A stretch of 14,674 nucleotides of DNA, taken from NCBI GenBank assembly GCA_027489105.1, contig JAIYAJ010000450.1:1-14674 (forward strand), in the 5' to 3' direction. The translations under genes were made by a program, and so were the position numbers. The DNA is from Zymomonas sp. Its GTDB lineage: Bacteria; Pseudomonadota; Alphaproteobacteria; Sphingomonadales; Sphingomonadaceae. Shown in pieces: positions 1 to 7,011 of this stretch. The notes under the pieces were generated by a model. That model was not told the origin of the DNA. It worked only from the letters and a program-made list of their open reading frames with translations, and did no database searches. The first letter of the stretch is position 1; every line of letters begins with the position of its first letter.

Positions 1-409
1 CCTGGTCGATCAGATCGGCGCGATTCACCTTGGCGGTGCGATAGACGATTTCGGGCGCCGCCAGCGCGACCGGTTCGGGCGCTGCGGCCGGCAGGACCGG
101 TGGGGTCGCCGCTGGTGGCGGCGTGGCGGGCTGTTCCGGCTCGGGCGCAGGCAGGGAAACCGAGGGTGGCGCTTCGAGCACCGGGGCCTGAGCCGCGCCC
201 GCACCGAGGCTGATCGGCTCGGGCGAAAGGCTAGGCGACAACGGCACGTCGAGCACCGGCGGATGCCCCATGCTGCCGGGATCGGGCATCACCACGCGCG
301 CGCGCAGCACCGCCTCGAAGTCATAGACCGATCCCGCGCGCTCGATCAGCGACCCGCGACGGCGGCGCTTCCTGGCAGGCGGCTTGGAGCTGTCGTCATC
401 CACGGTCAC
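1..409 (-). CDS. N-terminus of probable polysaccharide tyrosine autokinase (CpsD/Wzc-kinase type, XrtA-associated), truncated by window edge
   Basis: Partial gene: 136 codons are visible and the rest lies beyond base 1. The product begins with a basic patch (KPPARKRRRRGSLIERAG), then a VYDFEAVLRA segment, then about 60 residues very rich in Pro and Ala, then YRTAKVNRADLIDQ. In exosortase A-associated BY-kinases a similar linker comes just before the AEEFR-type start of the ATPase domain, so I infer a cytoplasmic kinase that partners the preceding Wzz-type protein. The Walker motifs are outside the window, so the kinase call rests on gene order and linker style. A GTG at 409 overlaps the upstream stop (GTGA); a second in-frame GTG at 403 is equally possible. 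The 4-bp overlap implies translational coupling. Alternative: another Pro-rich cytoplasmic protein of the same operon. Confidence 0.6.
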   Translation of the reverse strand, partial: MTVDDDSSKPPARKRRRRGSLIERAGSVYDFEAVLRARVVMPDPGSMGHPPVLDVPLSPSLSPEPISLGAGAAQAPVLEAPPSVSLPAPEPEQPATPPPAATPPVLPAAAPEPVALAAPEIVYRTAKVNRADLIDQ

Positions 410-1929
410 GACACCATGATCCGCTTGATGAACTCGATCAACATCAACAGCATGAACATACCGGGAAGACCGGCCGCTGCGGATGAGAACCACATCATCT
501 GTTTGCGCCGCACCAACCGGGTATCGGCGGTGATGACCTCCGAAATCGAACCCAGCACCGGCAGGCCGCTGGCCTTGGCGAGCTGCTGTGTGGTGGTGAA
601 GACGCTCGACAGCTGGCTCTTGGCAAAGCCGACACCGGCACCGACCACGACCCCCGCTATCAGCACGGCGGTCAGCAACATCGTCCGGTTCGGAGCAGCC
701 GGCTCGCGCGGCAAGGAAGGCTGGTCGATCACGCGAAAGCGGACGCCGTCGGTCTTGCCGGTCGCATCCGACCGCAGTTTCGCGGACTCACGCCGTTCGA
801 GCAGCTTGTTATACTGGTCGCGCAGCACGTCATAATCGCGATCGAGCCGGGACTGGTCGATCTGCTGGCCCGGCGCCGTGATCTGCCGCTGGCCGATCAG
901 GGTTATGGCCTGATCGAGCTGCTGCTTGCGCGCCTCGAGTGCCGCGACATTGCCCTGGCGCTCGGCCTGCATCGACTTGAGCGAGACATAGACCGGGTTG
1001 GGCGTCATCGGGACCGACCGGGTTCCGCCTCGCGCCTTTTCCGCGCGGAGCTGCGACAGCTGAGCCCGGGTTGCGATGACGTCGGGGTGCTTCTCGGTCC
1101 AGCCGCGCGAAATCGCTTCCGACAGCTGCCCTTCCAGAGAGGCGATGCGCTGGTCGATCGTGTCCATCCCGCCGATGCTGCCCGCCGGGATCTGCGCGGG
1201 GGTCGCCGCAAGCTGCCCGTTCATCGCCGCGAGCGCACTGCGAGCCTGCATCAAATTCGATTCGAGACTGATCATCTCGTTGCGAACGGCGTCCATGCGC
1301 TGTTCAAGCGTACCGGTGCCCGGCAGGGCGCCCAGCGTGTCCTGCGTGATCTGCGCGCGGCGGCGGTCGACATCGGCCAGTTCCTTGGCGCGCCGCGCCA
1401 GTTCCTGGTCGAGGAAGCGCAACGCCTCTTCGTTGTTCGTCTTCGAACCGATCACATTCTCCTGGACGAAGATGTCGATCAGTTGCTGTGTCACGCTACG
1501 AACGATGAAGGCGGTCTGCTGCTCCGATATGCCATTGAGGCTGATGCGGGTCTTGATCTCCAGCAGGTCCTCACCCTGGGCGGTGATCGAGATCCCCCCG
1601 CGCAAGGCACCGATCAGCGACAGGGCTTCATAGGCGGTCAGCGGCCGTTCGCCATTGGAGACGTTCTTGACGACGCGCTTGAGCATTTCCGTCGACGTCA
1701 GCGACTGGCGCACGCGATCGACGCTGCGCTGCATGTCGCCCTCGGAGCCATCACCGAACAGCGACTTCACCTGCACCTGGATGCGCGCGCTGCTTTCATA
1801 GGCGGCCGGAACGCGCATGACCATGACCCAGCCGACCAGGCAAAAGGCCCAGGCAACCGCGAGTGCGAGCCAGCGCATGCGCCAGATCGAGTAGAGCGCG
1901 ATGCGAATCTCGGTGTAGATCGCTTCCAT
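406..1929 (-). CDS. Wzz-type polysaccharide chain-length determinant, XrtA/PEP-CTERM locus subfamily
   Basis: 507-residue inner-membrane polysaccharide co-polymerase that sets polymer length and normally works with the BY-kinase encoded next. Membrane segment 1 is at about 21-38, membrane segment 2 at about 417-436 after a Pro-rich stretch (PSLPREPAAPNR), and a third hydrophobic segment at about 479-500. Between the first two lies a long periplasmic region with heptad-like coiled-coil stretches (about 165-240, 255-300, 315-385). HPDV (281-284) and PNPVY (310-314) are typical of the GNVR-type chain-length proteins in exosortase A loci, as are the LPVLGSI motif (456-462) and a C-terminal third membrane segment. 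The ATG at 1929 lies 32 nt after the export-protein stop, with only a G-rich, weak ribosome-binding region. The stop overlaps the kinase start, consistent with equimolar production. Confidence 0.88.
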   Translation of the reverse strand: MEAIYTEIRIALYSIWRMRWLALAVAWAFCLVGWVMVMRVPAAYESSARIQVQVKSLFGDGSEGDMQRSVDRVRQSLTSTEMLKRVVKNVSNGERPLTAYEALSLIGALRGGISITAQGEDLLEIKTRISLNGISEQQTAFIVRSVTQQLIDIFVQENVIGSKTNNEEALRFLDQELARRAKELADVDRRRAQITQDTLGALPGTGTLEQRMDAVRNEMISLESNLMQARSALAAMNGQLAATPAQIPAGSIGGMDTIDQRIASLEGQLSEAISRGWTEKHPDVIATRAQLSQLRAEKARGGTRSVPMTPNPVYVSLKSMQAERQGNVAALEARKQQLDQAITLIGQRQITAPGQQIDQSRLDRDYDVLRDQYNKLLERRESAKLRSDATGKTDGVRFRVIDQPSLPREPAAPNRTMLLTAVLIAGVVVGAGVGFAKSQLSSVFTTTQQLAKASGLPVLGSISEVITADTRLVRRKQMMWFSSAAAGLPGMFMLLMLIEFIKRIMVS

Positions 1930-1961
1930 CGTCTAGTCAGCCGCCCCCACGGTCACCGGAC

Positions 1962-2606
1962 TCAGAACAAGCTCTCGGGAATGATGATCACATCCCCTGG
2001 CAGCAGCTTCACATTTGCCTTGATGTCGCCGCGCTTCAAGAGACTGTCGATCCGCAGGCGATATTCCTCCTGCTTCTTGGTCTCAGGATTGTAGCGAATG
2101 AGCTTGGCTCGATTGCCAGCCGCATATTGCGACAGCCCGCCAACCGTTATCATGACGTCGAGCAACGTCATGTCGGCGCGATAGGAAACCGTCGACGGCT
2201 TCTCGGCGGCGCCAACGATTCGGATCTGCTGGGCGAAGGTGCCCGAGAAGTTATTGACGATCACCGACACGATAGGGTCGCTGATATAGGTCGACAGCGC
2301 ATTGTGAATGTCGTCGGACAGCTGCGTCGGCGTCCTGCCGACAGCGACCATGTCGTTGATCAGCGGCAAGGTGATGCGGCCATCGGGGCGCACCTGGACC
2401 TGTGCGCCCAGTTCGGGGTTGCGCCAGACGAACACCGTCAGCGAGTCGAGCGGGCCGATCGTATAATCATCGCCGGGCTGGCCGCCTTGTGGCACGAAAG
2501 GCGCCGGCGGCAGTTCCTTCTCGGCCGCGACGACGGGAGACAGGGCGGTCGTCGCCACGAAGGCGGCCGCAGCTATCGACGTACAAAGCTTAGCACGCAT
2601 GGCCAT
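1962..2606 (-). CDS. Wza-type polysaccharide export protein (poly_export + SLBB), XrtA/PEP-CTERM type
   Basis: 214-residue secreted protein predicted to form or gate the outer-membrane exit channel for the polysaccharide. A signal peptide is clear: MAMRAK, a hydrophobic core at about 9-26, and likely cleavage after VVAA (28). There is no lipobox, so unlike classical Wza it does not look like a lipoprotein. The poly_export domain follows (about 47-118: YTIGPLDSL, VRPDGRITLPL, DPIVSV), then an SLBB-like region (about 126-210) ending LLPGDVIIIPESLF. It is much shorter than E. coli Wza, lacking extra SLBB repeats and a C-terminal amphipathic helix, which is usual for this subfamily. The ATG at 2606 is chosen because GGAGGA lies 6 nt upstream and the signal peptide then starts correctly. 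Longer in-frame starts up to 2690 would add a non-signal-like leader. Confidence 0.87.
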   Translation of the reverse strand: MAMRAKLCTSIAAAAFVATTALSPVVAAEKELPPAPFVPQGGQPGDDYTIGPLDSLTVFVWRNPELGAQVQVRPDGRITLPLINDMVAVGRTPTQLSDDIHNALSTYISDPIVSVIVNNFSGTFAQQIRIVGAAEKPSTVSYRADMTLLDVMITVGGLSQYAAGNRAKLIRYNPETKKQEEYRLRIDSLLKRGDIKANVKLLPGDVIIIPESLF

Positions 2607-2612
2607 CACCGA

Positions 2613-2618
2613 TCCTCC
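2613..2618 (-). promoter_or_regulatory. Strong ribosome binding site of the export-protein gene
   Basis: GGAGGA on the minus strand, 6 nt before the ATG at 2606. It decides the start of the export protein over the upstream in-frame ATGs. Confidence 0.8.
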
Positions 2619-2645
2619 GGGGCATTTGCAACGCTGATCTGCCCC
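2619..2645 (-). promoter_or_regulatory. Stem-loop abutting the ribosome binding site of the export-protein gene
   Basis: In the minus-strand transcript GGGGCA (2645-2640) can pair with TGCCCC (2624-2619) across a 15-nt loop. The 3' arm touches the GGAGGA ribosome binding site directly. It lies in the 105-nt gap between the decarboxylase stop and the export-protein start, the largest gap within this gene run. It could set translation level or protect an mRNA end. A six-pair stem with a long loop may also be chance in GC-rich DNA. Confidence 0.35.
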
Positions 2646-2711
2646 ATCTTCACACCCAATTCGCCCCAATCCCCGCGTCATGCCGCACAAACCCTGAACT
2701 ATTGCTTAGAA

Positions 2712-3953
2712 TCACAGGATGCGGGCGCCGTCTATGGTTAATTCCTTTGCCTCTCCCTGCCCCAGAAAACGAGCCGGGCTCGCAGTCGCTCCATAGGCAC
2801 CGGCAAGATACAGGGCGACTAGGTCGCCGACCCCTGCGACCGACAGTTGCACCTGATCTCCCAGACGGTCGAGCGGCGTGCAGAGGCAGCCCACCACCGA
2901 GACTGTCTCCACTCTATCCGACTCTCCGCTTTTGGTCAAAGAAATCGGATAGTTACGGCGCACGACGGTACCGAAATTGCCGCTCGCAGCCAGTTGGTGA
3001 TGCAAGCCGCCATCGACCACCAGGAAGGTCTCGCCATGGCTCTCCTTGCGGTCGACGATCCGCGTCAGATAGACGCCAGCCTCCCCCACCAGCCAGCGCC
3101 CCAGCTCGATTGTAAATTCTGTGCACTCGAGCATGGCCCCACGTCCGGCGAGGGTCTGAGCGAGCGCCGCGCCCACCCGTGCTTCGTCGAGCGGCTTGTC
3201 GGTGGAGAAATAGGGAATGCCGAAGCCGCCCCCCAGATTGACGTGCGGCGGCGCCACGCCTGCGTCGCGGCTGATCCGGTCGGCGAGCGCCACGGCAGAT
3301 GCCTGAGCCTCGATCAGCGCCTCGGCATCGAGCGCCTGCGACCCCGCGAAGATGTGAAGGCCACGATAGACGCCGCCTCTTTCTTCGATACGGCCGATCA
3401 GCGGGGCGACGCGATCGGCATCGATCCCGAAGGGCTTGGCTCCGCCCCCCATCTTCATTCCCGAGCCCTTCAGCTCGAAGTCCGGATTGACCCGCAGGGC
3501 CAGGCGTGGCGTCGAGCCCCGGGCGCGACCCAGCGCCAGCGCACGGTCGAGTTCGGACGCGGATTCCACGTTGATCGTGATGCCGGCCTCGATCGCGGCT
3601 TCCAGTTCGCGGTCGCGCTTGCCCGGCCCGGCGAAGGAGATGCGGCGCGGCTCCATGCCGGCGTCGAGCGCCAGCCGCGCCTCTCCGCCCGAAGCGATAT
3701 CGAAACCGTCGACCAGACCCGCCATCGCCGCCAGCAGCGGGGGATGCGGATTGGCCTTCACTGCATAATGGAGCGACACGCCGGGAAAGGCGGCGCGAAA
3801 GCGCCCCACCTTTCGGCGCACGATGGCGAGATCATAGACGAATAGCGGCGTATCGCCCGCCAGCGCGGCCCACGCGTCGGCGGTCCGCCCACCGAGCATC
3901 AGCGCGCCGTCCTGCCAGACATGATCGGCGGGAATGGGACCGGTGGGCTTCAT
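2712..3953 (-). CDS. PLP-dependent decarboxylase, exosortase A system-associated (LysA/ornithine decarboxylase fold type III)
   Basis: 413 residues, the normal size for the alanine-racemase-fold (type III) decarboxylases. The N-terminal PLP barrel carries the Schiff-base lysine in LHYAVKANPHP (K66), a Gly-rich phosphate loop HVNLGGGFGIPYFS (GGGFG 241-245) and ELGR (283-286). The C-terminal beta domain has GCLCTPLDRL, where C358 and D362 take the place of the catalytic Cys-x-x-x-Asp region of diaminopimelate decarboxylase, and LAGAYG (383-388). The pattern fits the exosortase A-associated decarboxylase family, whose substrate is unknown. Its start overlaps the ligase stop (ATGA), and GGAGAAGG lies just upstream, so ligase and decarboxylase are co-made. 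Given the adjacent ligase and carrier protein, I infer an amino-acid substrate, possibly tethered to the carrier protein. Ordinary LysA is less likely because of this context and the CTPLD motif. Confidence 0.88.
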   Translation of the reverse strand: MKPTGPIPADHVWQDGALMLGGRTADAWAALAGDTPLFVYDLAIVRRKVGRFRAAFPGVSLHYAVKANPHPPLLAAMAGLVDGFDIASGGEARLALDAGMEPRRISFAGPGKRDRELEAAIEAGITINVESASELDRALALGRARGSTPRLALRVNPDFELKGSGMKMGGGAKPFGIDADRVAPLIGRIEERGGVYRGLHIFAGSQALDAEALIEAQASAVALADRISRDAGVAPPHVNLGGGFGIPYFSTDKPLDEARVGAALAQTLAGRGAMLECTEFTIELGRWLVGEAGVYLTRIVDRKESHGETFLVVDGGLHHQLAASGNFGTVVRRNYPISLTKSGESDRVETVSVVGCLCTPLDRLGDQVQLSVAGVGDLVALYLAGAYGATASPARFLGQGEAKELTIDGARIL

Positions 3954-5488
3954 GCGTCCTTCTCCGCTTGGGCAAGGGCTGCGCTGCGCAGCGCGACCCG
4001 ATCGAGCTTGCCGTTTGCGTTGCGCGGCAATTCATCCTGCCAGACGATGTGCGACGGTTGCATGAAGGACGGCAGGTTCCGGCGAAACCAATCGCGCAGG
4101 CGTTCGTCGGCATCGTCGACCTGAGGCCGCGCATAGAGCCAGATGACCTGCCCCTGCCGCTCGTCGGGCAGGCCCAGGGCGACCACTTCGGCCGTCGCGC
4201 CGCTGGCGATCGCCGCCTCCTCAATCTCGGTCGGGCTGATGCGATTGCCCGACACCTTCATCATCTCGTCATCGCGGCCGATGAAGCGCAGCAGGCCATC
4301 CCGGTTGCGCACCACCGTGTCGCCCGACCAGACGGCGATGCCGCCATGCACCGAAGCCGCCGGCGCCGGACGGAAGCGCAGTGCGGTCCGCTCCACATCC
4401 TGCCAATAGCCTTGGGCCACGAGCGGGCCGGCATGGACCAGTTCGCCCGGCTGATCGTCGGCAGCCACGCTGCCGTCGGGCCGGACGACGAGGATTTCAG
4501 CGAAAGGGATCGCCTTGCCGATCGAGTCGGGATGGGCATCGATCAGAGCGGGATCGAGATAGGTCGAACGGAAGGCCTCGGTGAGCCCATACATCGAGAA
4601 AAGCCGTGCTTCCGGGAACAGCGCACGCAGCCGCCGGACCAGAGCGACGCTCATCCGTCCCCCGGTGTTGGTCAGCCGGCGCAGCGATCCGATCGCCTCG
4701 GCGGGCCAGTCTGCCTCTGCCAGCTGTATCCACAGCGGCGGAACACCGGCGAGGGTGGTAATCCCATGCCGTCCTACCGCGCGGATCACGTCGCGCGGGG
4801 TCAGATAATCGAGCGGATGGACACAGCCCCCGGCCGCCCAGGTCGACAACAGCTGGTTCTGCCCATAATCGAAACTCAGCGGCAGCACCGCAAGCGTCCG
4901 GTCGTCGCTTTCGAGGCCCAGATAATGGGCGACCGACACCGCGCCGAGCCAGAGATTGGCATGGCTCAGAATCACCCCCTTGGGCCGTCCGGTCGACCCC
5001 GACGTGTAGAGGATCGCCGTAAGGTCGGCTGGATCGGCGACGGACGGCGGCAGCCCCTCGCCGGAAGAGAGCAGCGCCCCCCCCTCCTCCTCCTCGATCG
5101 CCAAGGCGCAGTCCCCCGGCCTGTCTTCTCCCTCCAGCGTCGTGGCACGCCCCTGCCCGGCAATCAGCAGCCGGGCGCCGCTGTCGGTCAGGATGTGCGA
5201 TACCTGATGATGCTTGAGCTGCGGGTTGATCGGGACATGGACCAGCCCGGCGCGGGCGGAGGCGAGGGGGAGAATGCAGGCCAGCCTGCCCTTGGCCATC
5301 CAGCTCGCCACCCGGTCACCCGGATGCAGCCCGCGCGCCTTCAAACCGGCGGCCAGCCGCCCGACCGCCTCGTCGAGCCCGGCATGGTCGAGCAGCCCGT
5401 TCCGGTCCACGAGCGCAGGCGCCGAGCGATCGCCGCGAAGGGCGAGATGATCGAGCGGGCGGGGAACGGGATCTGCGACGACGGGCAT
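3950..5488 (-). CDS. AMP-forming acyl-CoA/acyl-ACP ligase, exosortase A system-associated
   Basis: 512-residue ANL-superfamily adenylating enzyme. It activates a carboxylic or amino acid as the acyl-AMP and passes it to a thiol (CoA or carrier protein). Visible motifs are the P-loop YTSGSTGRPKG (161-171), YGLTE (300-304), the ribose-binding SGD (388-390), the hinge GRDDEMMKVSGNRISP (404-419), and the C-terminal catalytic lysine in NANGKLDR (K494). An acidic linker, AIEEEEGG (about 130-137), sits before the P-loop. The ATG at 5488 is chosen because homologous adenylation domains begin near here. An in-frame start at 5647 would run through the divergent carrier-protein gene and add a low-complexity leader. 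First gene of the minus-strand polysaccharide run. The divergent carrier protein is the natural acceptor; acyl substrate unknown. Confidence 0.88.
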   Translation of the reverse strand: MPVVADPVPRPLDHLALRGDRSAPALVDRNGLLDHAGLDEAVGRLAAGLKARGLHPGDRVASWMAKGRLACILPLASARAGLVHVPINPQLKHHQVSHILTDSGARLLIAGQGRATTLEGEDRPGDCALAIEEEEGGALLSSGEGLPPSVADPADLTAILYTSGSTGRPKGVILSHANLWLGAVSVAHYLGLESDDRTLAVLPLSFDYGQNQLLSTWAAGGCVHPLDYLTPRDVIRAVGRHGITTLAGVPPLWIQLAEADWPAEAIGSLRRLTNTGGRMSVALVRRLRALFPEARLFSMYGLTEAFRSTYLDPALIDAHPDSIGKAIPFAEILVVRPDGSVAADDQPGELVHAGPLVAQGYWQDVERTALRFRPAPAASVHGGIAVWSGDTVVRNRDGLLRFIGRDDEMMKVSGNRISPTEIEEAAIASGATAEVVALGLPDERQGQVIWLYARPQVDDADERLRDWFRRNLPSFMQPSHIVWQDELPRNANGKLDRVALRSAALAQAEKDA

Positions 5489-5614
5489 CGCCTGACAGCT
5501 AGGGACTGGCGGCGGGATGGGCAACCGGCTGCGGACAATGCCTATCCGAATCTTGTTCCGCGCCATCAATGCGTCTAGGGAGCCGCCACTTCCGAACCGC
5601 GAGGACCATCCGAC
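5489..5614. promoter_or_regulatory. Divergent intergenic region between ligase and acyl carrier protein
   Basis: 126 nt that must hold the start signals for both the minus-strand ligase run and the plus-strand carrier-protein gene. I see no strong sigma-70 boxes. On the minus strand TTGATG and GATAGG are 17 nt apart, each matching only about half the consensus. On the plus strand, GAGGA (5601-5605) precedes the GTG at 5615 by 9 nt and is a convincing ribosome binding site. Confidence 0.4.
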
Positions 5615-5887
5615 GTGAGCGCAGCCGATTTCGAGAGCACCGAGCAAGCCGTTCGCGCCGTTCTCGTGGAGAGCCTGTCGCTGGATGTCGCGCGCGTCGA
5701 CGGGTTCGGTGCCGACACGCAGCTGTTCGGATCACTGCCCGAACTCGATTCCATGGCGGTCGCCGGGTTGCTGACGGCGCTCGAAGACCGGCTCGACATC
5801 ATCATCGACGATGACGAGGTCGACGGCGAGATGCTGGAAAGCTTCGGCGCGCTGCTGGCGTTCGTGGAGCGCAAGCTCAAGCGCTGA
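5615..5887 (+). CDS. Acyl carrier protein of the exosortase A-associated locus
   Basis: 90-residue acidic helical carrier protein. The phosphopantetheine attachment serine is S46 in LPELDSMAVAGLL, the canonical DSM site, followed by the helix LLTALEDRLDIIIDDDEVDGEML and a short basic end (KLKR). Start is GTG with GAGGA 9 nt upstream; no ATG start is available nearby. It is divergent from the AMP-forming ligase, which I infer loads it, and it likely presents the acyl group to the decarboxylase or to a transferase outside the window. It differs from housekeeping fatty-acid ACP in its diverged sequence and location away from fab genes. A phosphopantetheinyl transferase must be supplied from elsewhere. 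Confidence 0.87.
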   Translation: MSAADFESTEQAVRAVLVESLSLDVARVDGFGADTQLFGSLPELDSMAVAGLLTALEDRLDIIIDDDEVDGEMLESFGALLAFVERKLKR

Positions 5888-5891
5888 ACGA

Positions 5892-5913
5892 GCGGGGCGG
5901 CCGGCCGCCCCGC
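5892..5913. terminator. Perfect 22-nt GC palindrome between convergent genes, probable bidirectional terminator
   Basis: GCGGGGCGGCC is followed directly by its exact reverse complement, so either transcript can form a 9-pair all-GC stem with a GGCC loop. It starts 5 nt after the carrier-protein stop and ends 15 nt before the trxB stop, the expected place for a shared terminator. There is no T tract on either side, so it is not a canonical intrinsic terminator; it may instead act with Rho or as a 3'-end stabiliser. Confidence 0.6.
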
Positions 5914-5928
5914 CCAAGTAGGTAGGGC

Positions 5929-6900
5929 TCAGGCGTCGACGGTAACCCGCGCCTCGAAATCCGCCTCGGCCAGAAAACGCTCGGCATCCAGTGCGGCCAT
6001 GCAGCCCATGCCAGCAGCGGTCACCGCCTGACGATAGACCTTGTCGGCGACGTCGCCGCAGCCGAACACGCCGGGAATGTTGGTCCGGGTGCCGCCCTTC
6101 TCGACCACCAGATAGCCGTCCTCGTCGAGATCCAGATGCCCCCGGAACAGCTCGGTCGAGGGGCTGTGGCCGATTGCGACGAAGCCGCCGTCGGTCTCCA
6201 GCTGCGATACCGCGCCGGTGACGGTGTCCTTGAGTTCGATCGCGACGAGCCCGGCATTGCCTTCTCCGCCGACGAAGCGCTCGACCTGCTGATTCCACAG
6301 CACCTTGATGTTCGGATGGGCGAACAGCCGCTCCTGCAGGATCTTCTCGGCCCGCAGCGAGTCGCGACGGTGGATCAGCGTCACGTCATGGCTGTGGTTG
6401 GTCAGGTACAGCGCCTCTTCCACGGCGGTGTTGCCGCCGCCGATGACCGCAACCTTCTTCCCGCGGTAGAAGAAGCCGTCGCAGGTCGCGCAGGCGGAAA
6501 CGCCCTTGCCACCCAGCTCCATCTCGCCTTCGACGCCCAGCCATTTGGCCTGCGCACCGGTCGCGATGATCAGCGTATCGGCGACATAGATCGTGCCGCC
6601 GTCGCCCTTCAGCCGGAAGGGACGCTCGCTCAGATCGATCTCGGAAATCATGTCCCAGACCATCGTCGCTCCGACATGCTCGGCCTGCGCGCGCATCTCT
6701 TCCATCAGCCAGGGGCCCTGGATGACCTCGCGAAATCCCGGATAATTCTCGACATCGGTGGTGATGGTCAGCTGTCCGCCGGGCTGGATTCCCTGAACCA
6801 CGATCGGCGCCATGCCGGCGCGGGCGCCATAGATCGCGGCCGAAAGGCCGGCGGGGCCGGAACCGATGATCAACATGCGGGTCGAGTGGGTGGCGGTCAT
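5929..6900 (-). CDS. trxB: Thioredoxin-disulfide reductase
   Basis: 323 residues, the standard length for the bacterial low-molecular-weight enzyme. It transfers electrons from NADPH through FAD and a redox disulfide to thioredoxin in the cytoplasm. Motifs in order: FAD-binding IIGSGPAGLSAA (11-22), ENYPGF (51-56), IIATGA (111-116), redox-active CATCDG (C137, C140), NADPH-binding VIGGGNTAVEEA (152-163) with HRRDSLRAEK (177-186), and the C-terminal FAD motif GVFGCGDVAD (277-286). The ATG at 6900 places the FAD motif at the normal distance from the N-terminus; a weak GGAA lies 8 nt upstream. The frame stays open upstream to 7536, but that stretch has no family similarity and overlaps the next gene. 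A housekeeping gene with its own promoter region, it probably just flanks the polysaccharide blocks. Confidence 0.96.
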   Translation of the reverse strand: MTATHSTRMLIIGSGPAGLSAAIYGARAGMAPIVVQGIQPGGQLTITTDVENYPGFREVIQGPWLMEEMRAQAEHVGATMVWDMISEIDLSERPFRLKGDGGTIYVADTLIIATGAQAKWLGVEGEMELGGKGVSACATCDGFFYRGKKVAVIGGGNTAVEEALYLTNHSHDVTLIHRRDSLRAEKILQERLFAHPNIKVLWNQQVERFVGGEGNAGLVAIELKDTVTGAVSQLETDGGFVAIGHSPSTELFRGHLDLDEDGYLVVEKGGTRTNIPGVFGCGDVADKVYRQAVTAAGMGCMAALDAERFLAEADFEARVTVDA

Positions 6901-6938
6901 GGGTGTCGTTCCGGTGATGCGGGTGATTCTCGGATGTG

Positions 6939-6968
6939 CAGATAGGGACGCCGCCCCCGCTTTGGCAA
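6939..6968 (-). promoter_or_regulatory. Candidate sigma-70 promoter of trxB
   Basis: On the minus strand TTGCCA (6968-6963, five of six to TTGACA) is followed after 17-18 nt by CTATCT/TATCTG (6945-6939). The -10 match is weak, but alphaproteobacterial -10 boxes are loose. Predicted start of transcription is about 30 nt before the trxB ATG. Confidence 0.4.
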
Positions 6969-7011
6969 CCGCCCCGCCTTTACCCCGGCTTAGCTTTCGC
7001 TCGGTAATCGG

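Noticed and set aside
1087..2094. Plus-strand open frame of 335 codons across the Wzz-type gene and into the export-protein gene
   Set aside because: It spans the ends of two real minus-strand genes and encodes no recognisable domain.
2653..2690. Upstream in-frame ATG for the export protein giving 28 extra residues
   Set aside because: It would bury the signal peptide behind a charged, Cys-containing leader; the ATG at 2606 has a strong ribosome binding site.
3968..5578. A 536-codon plus-strand open frame opposite the ligase
   Set aside because: Antisense to an ANL ligase with all catalytic motifs; no domain, low-complexity composition and no ribosome binding site.
5489..5647. N-terminal extension of the ligase to an ATG at 5647
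   Set aside because: It would overlap the divergent carrier-protein gene and adds a leader with no resemblance to adenylating enzymes.
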